From positions 190,017,794 through 190,081,793 of the forward strand of contig CP136064.1 in NCBI GenBank assembly GCA_032622095.1: DNA of 64,000 nt, in the 5' to 3' direction. The position numbers and the translations under genes were made by a program. The notes below the pieces were generated by a model that was not told where the DNA came from, did no database searches, and saw nothing but the letters and a program-made list of their open reading frames with translations. Position 1 is the stretch's first letter; every line of letters begins with the position of its first letter. Positions 61,342 through 64,000 of this stretch are shown here, in pieces. The DNA comes from Siphonodentalium dalli (taxonomy: Eukaryota; Mollusca; Scaphopoda; Gadilida; Siphonodentaliidae).

Positions 61342-61413
61342 GGGGATGTAGCTCAGTGGTAGAGCGTTCGCTTTGCACGTGAATGGCCCCGGGTTCGATC
61401 CCCGGCATCTCCA
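61342..61413 (+). tRNA. tRNA-Ala (anticodon TGC), copy 1
   Basis: A 72-nt cloverleaf: acceptor GGGGATG/CATCTCC, D-arm GCTC...GAGC, anticodon stem TTCGC/GTGAA with loop TTTGCAC, T-arm CCGGG-TTCGATC-CCCGG, discriminator A. A-box TAGCTCAGTGG and B-box GGTTCGATCC are intact. A run TTTCTTTTT about 10 bp downstream is a Pol III terminator. One variable-loop base differs from copy 4 (T for A). Confidence 0.97.
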
Positions 61414-61653
61414 GCACAGTGCTTTCTTTTTATTTGTATGTATGAAGTTTTAATTGCACATGCCGCTGTTATGACTGACTGTCGTGATTTCATATACTGG
61501 AAAGTCACCATTTGTGAATCGAAACGTTCCGTCCTATATGCATAGCTATTAAATCACAACAAAGCAAATTTACCACTTCATCTGACTTCTCATCGAATAA
61601 TAAATAGCTGTCTAATGTAGTCTCCAAACTTTGACGGACAAATTCTATCAGTT

Positions 61654-61725
61654 GGGGATGTAGCTCAGTGGTAGAGCGTTCGCTTTGCATGTGAAAGGCC
61701 CCGGGTTCGATCCCCGGCATCTCCA
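61654..61725 (+). tRNA. tRNA-Ala (anticodon TGC), copy 2
   Basis: Same cloverleaf; anticodon loop TTTGCAT. A TTTT terminator follows about 8 bp downstream. Both internal promoter boxes are intact. Confidence 0.97.
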
Positions 61726-62020
61726 AGAAATACTTTTGCACGAAAGTTAAAATTCGATTATGACGGTTTTGGTGATATTAATGGATGTAAATAATAGAAA
61801 CAGCTTTCCCCATCGTTTTTCCGCGTGAAATCACGAAAATGAAAAAATTACTTTTCTGTATGCTCCGATGATATGCTCCGATGCTCCGTGGTATTGTGTC
61901 CTTATATTGCAGTGTAATTTCTATCATTTTATATTGAGATTAACATACTTCTTTTTTTCGTGGGAAATCAAAGGATTTATTATTTGTCGACAATAATATG
62001 GCCTTGCAATTTTACGGGCC

Positions 62021-62092
62021 GGGGATGTAGCTCAGTGGTAGAGCGTTCGCTTCGCATGTGAAAGGCCCCGGGTTCAATCCCCGGCATCTCCA
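62021..62092 (+). tRNA. tRNA-Ala (anticodon CGC), copy 3
   Basis: Same body, but the anticodon loop is TTCGCAT, giving CGC, which reads GCG codons. The T-loop is TTCAATC instead of TTCGATC, still a purine at that position. TTTT lies about 12 bp downstream. Confidence 0.96.
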
Positions 62093-62864
62093 AGGAAGGC
62101 GAATTTTGTTACAATATCTTGCACTATATTTCATCAATGGCGGGTTTTGGTAAATTTTTACCCCATTCAATCTCATACAAAATTTATAGCACTCGATCTA
62201 TTTTATCAGAGGTTGCTTTTTGAAAATGTTTTGCACTATTACAATCTCGCACAAAATCCCATGTGTACATTGTCCTGTATTTTTTATAATTTGTTTTATA
62301 TATCAGTTCGTTTCATCCCATATTTTAGTTGCGGGAGGTAGCGTCTGTTTCACAGCATCACCCATAGAGACAAGTTGACGTCACAGACATGATGCACCAT
62401 TCGTTCGCAATATGGACACCCAATAATTTAGTTGGTTGTTTGATTACGACATGTTCAAGATCGAAAATTGGGATCGTCAAGGTCGGTCTCGGAATATTGT
62501 TAAATGGACACAACTCGTTTAAACCTCAAACAGTACGTATACCTAATATGGAAGTCGGAACAATGCAGGTCGATAAATACACGAAACACCGTTATACTCT
62601 AAAAATAGTCTTATCGAAATCACATTAATTTGACAGCTGTTTTCAATTATTTTTTCTCACAGATTGAGATAAACGCTCTTTATGCGTACCGTATAAGGAA
62701 TATATAAACACTGAACGCTTGATCTTTATTGTCTCGTGCTGATTAATTTTCCGAAAACAATATGACTTGAATAAGTCACGACATGATATGTATACATTTC
62801 ATGTATTTCTCGACACATTTTGACCCCGAACCGGGCCTGACGAGGAGGGTATGTTCTTTGGCCT

Positions 62865-62936
62865 GGGGATGTAGCTCAGTGGTAGAGCGTTCGCTTTGCA
62901 CGTGAAAGGCCCCGGGTTCGATCCCCGGCATCTCCA
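62865..62936 (+). tRNA. tRNA-Ala (anticodon TGC), copy 4
   Basis: Duplicate of copy 1 in unit 2, with the usual A in the variable loop. Terminator T run downstream. Confidence 0.97.
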
Positions 62937-63176
62937 GTACAGTGCTTTCTTTTTATTTGTATGTATGCAGTTTTAATTGCACATGCCGCTGTTATGACTG
63001 ACTGTCGTGATTTCATATACTGGAAAGTCACCGTTTGTGAATCGAAACGTTCCGTCCTATATGCATAGCTATTAAATCACAACAAAGCAAATTTACCACT
63101 TCATCTGACTTCTCATCGAATAATAAATAGCTGTCTAATGTAGTCTCCAAACTTTGACGGACAAATTCTATCAGTT

Positions 63177-63248
63177 GGGGATGTAGCTCAGTGGTAGAGC
63201 GTTCGCTTTGCATGTGAAAGGCCCCGGGTTCGATCCCCGGCATCTCCA
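63177..63248 (+). tRNA. tRNA-Ala (anticodon TGC), copy 5
   Basis: Duplicate of copy 2 in unit 2; sequence identical through the gene. Confidence 0.97.
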
Positions 63249-63543
63249 AGAAATACTTTTGCACGAAAGTTAAAATTCGATTATGACGGTTTTGGTGATA
63301 TTAATGGATGTAAATAATAGAAACAGCTTTCCCCATCGTTTTTCCGCGTGAAATCACGAAAACGAAAAAATTACTTTTCTGTATGCTCCGATGATATGCT
63401 CCGATGCTCCGTGGTATTGTGTCCTTATATTGCAGTGTAATTTCTATCATTTTATATTGAGATTAACATACTTCTTTTTTTCGTGGGAAATCAAAGGATT
63501 TATTATTTGTCGACAATAATATGGCCTTGCAATTTTACGGGCC

Positions 63544-63615
63544 GGGGATGTAGCTCAGTGGTAGAGCGTTCGCTTCGCATGTGAAAGGCCCCGGGTTCAA
63601 TCCCCGGCATCTCCA
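63544..63615 (+). tRNA. tRNA-Ala (anticodon CGC), copy 6
   Basis: Duplicate of copy 3 in unit 2, with the same CGC anticodon and TTCAATC T-loop, so the CGC form predates the duplication. Confidence 0.96.
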
Positions 63616-64000
63616 AGGAAGGCGAATTTTGTTACAATATCTTGCACTATATTTCATCAATGGCGGGTTTTGGTAAATTTTTACCCCATTCAATCTCATA
63701 CAAAATTTATAGCACTCGATCTATTTTATCAGAGGCTGCTTTTTGGTAATGTTTTGCACTATTCAAATCTCGCACAAAATCCCATGTGTACATTGTCCTG
63801 TATTTTTTATAATTTGTTTTATATATCAGTTCGTTTCATCCCATATTTTAGTTGCGGGAGGTAGCGTCTGTTTCACAGCATCACCCATAGAGACAAGTTG
63901 ACGTCACAGACATGATGCACCATTCGTTCGCAATATGGACACCCAATAATTTAGTTGGTTGTTTGATTACGACATGTTCAAGATCGAAAATTGGGATCGT

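Larger units (their letters stand above)
60970..64000. repeat. 1,523-bp tandem duplication carrying tRNA-Ala genes
   Basis: Unit 1 is 60970-62492; unit 2 starts at 62493 and is cut off by the window end after 1,508 bp. Both begin AATATTGTTAAATGGACACA. About a dozen differences are visible over 1.5 kb (near 99% identity), so the copy is recent or homogenised. Each unit has three tRNA-Ala genes at identical offsets. Confidence 0.95.

Noticed and set aside
61505-61741. Minus-strand open frame reading EMPGIEPGAFHMQ (also at 63028-63264)
   Set aside because: It is the antisense of the tRNA-Ala genes, a well-known source of false protein predictions.

Overview
This is eukaryotic, AT-rich, gene-poor DNA, most likely from a mollusc or a close lophotrochozoan relative. 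The evidence is a split gene with a GT-AG intron, eukaryotic tRNA genes, tRNA-headed SINEs with a 3' part like the molluscan Meta-SINEs, and a long intronless Methuselah/secretin-like receptor of a type expanded in molluscs. The species cannot be read from the window.

Only two protein genes look intact, both on the minus strand. The first is a two-exon secreted or GPI-anchored cyclase-family (kynurenine formamidase-like) hydrolase: exon 1 at 15808-15974, exon 2 at 11104-11782, joined by a 4-kb intron. The second is an intronless family-B-like seven-transmembrane receptor (44300-47563). The right end holds six tRNA-Ala genes (anticodons TGC, TGC, CGC, twice) in a nearly identical 1,523-bp tandem duplication that runs off the window.

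Nearly everything else is mobile or repeated DNA. From left to right: a ~49-bp tandem repeat; Helitron-like pieces around an (AT)n tract; a 2.8-kb foldback element (2934-5721) whose loop carries a C2H2 zinc-finger fragment and whose left arm is interrupted by another element; LINE endonuclease and reverse-transcriptase relics; satellite-like blocks near 13.7-14.3 and 17.2-18.1 kb; a broken L1-like LINE (19556-24107) hit by a TTAA-flanked inverted-repeat element; an element built of CCGAA words (24168-24949); Helitron-like tails at 26-27 kb; several MITE families, SINEs and a 1.6-kb TIR element from 28 to 42 kb; and a 6.1-kb palindrome with a minisatellite apex (49155-55224).

The genes do not form a pathway together. 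The main interest of the window is structural: inverted-repeat elements at scales from 42 bp to 6 kb, several with target duplications readable by eye, nested so that the order of insertion can be worked out. All boundaries were read by hand; no alignment or database search was run.
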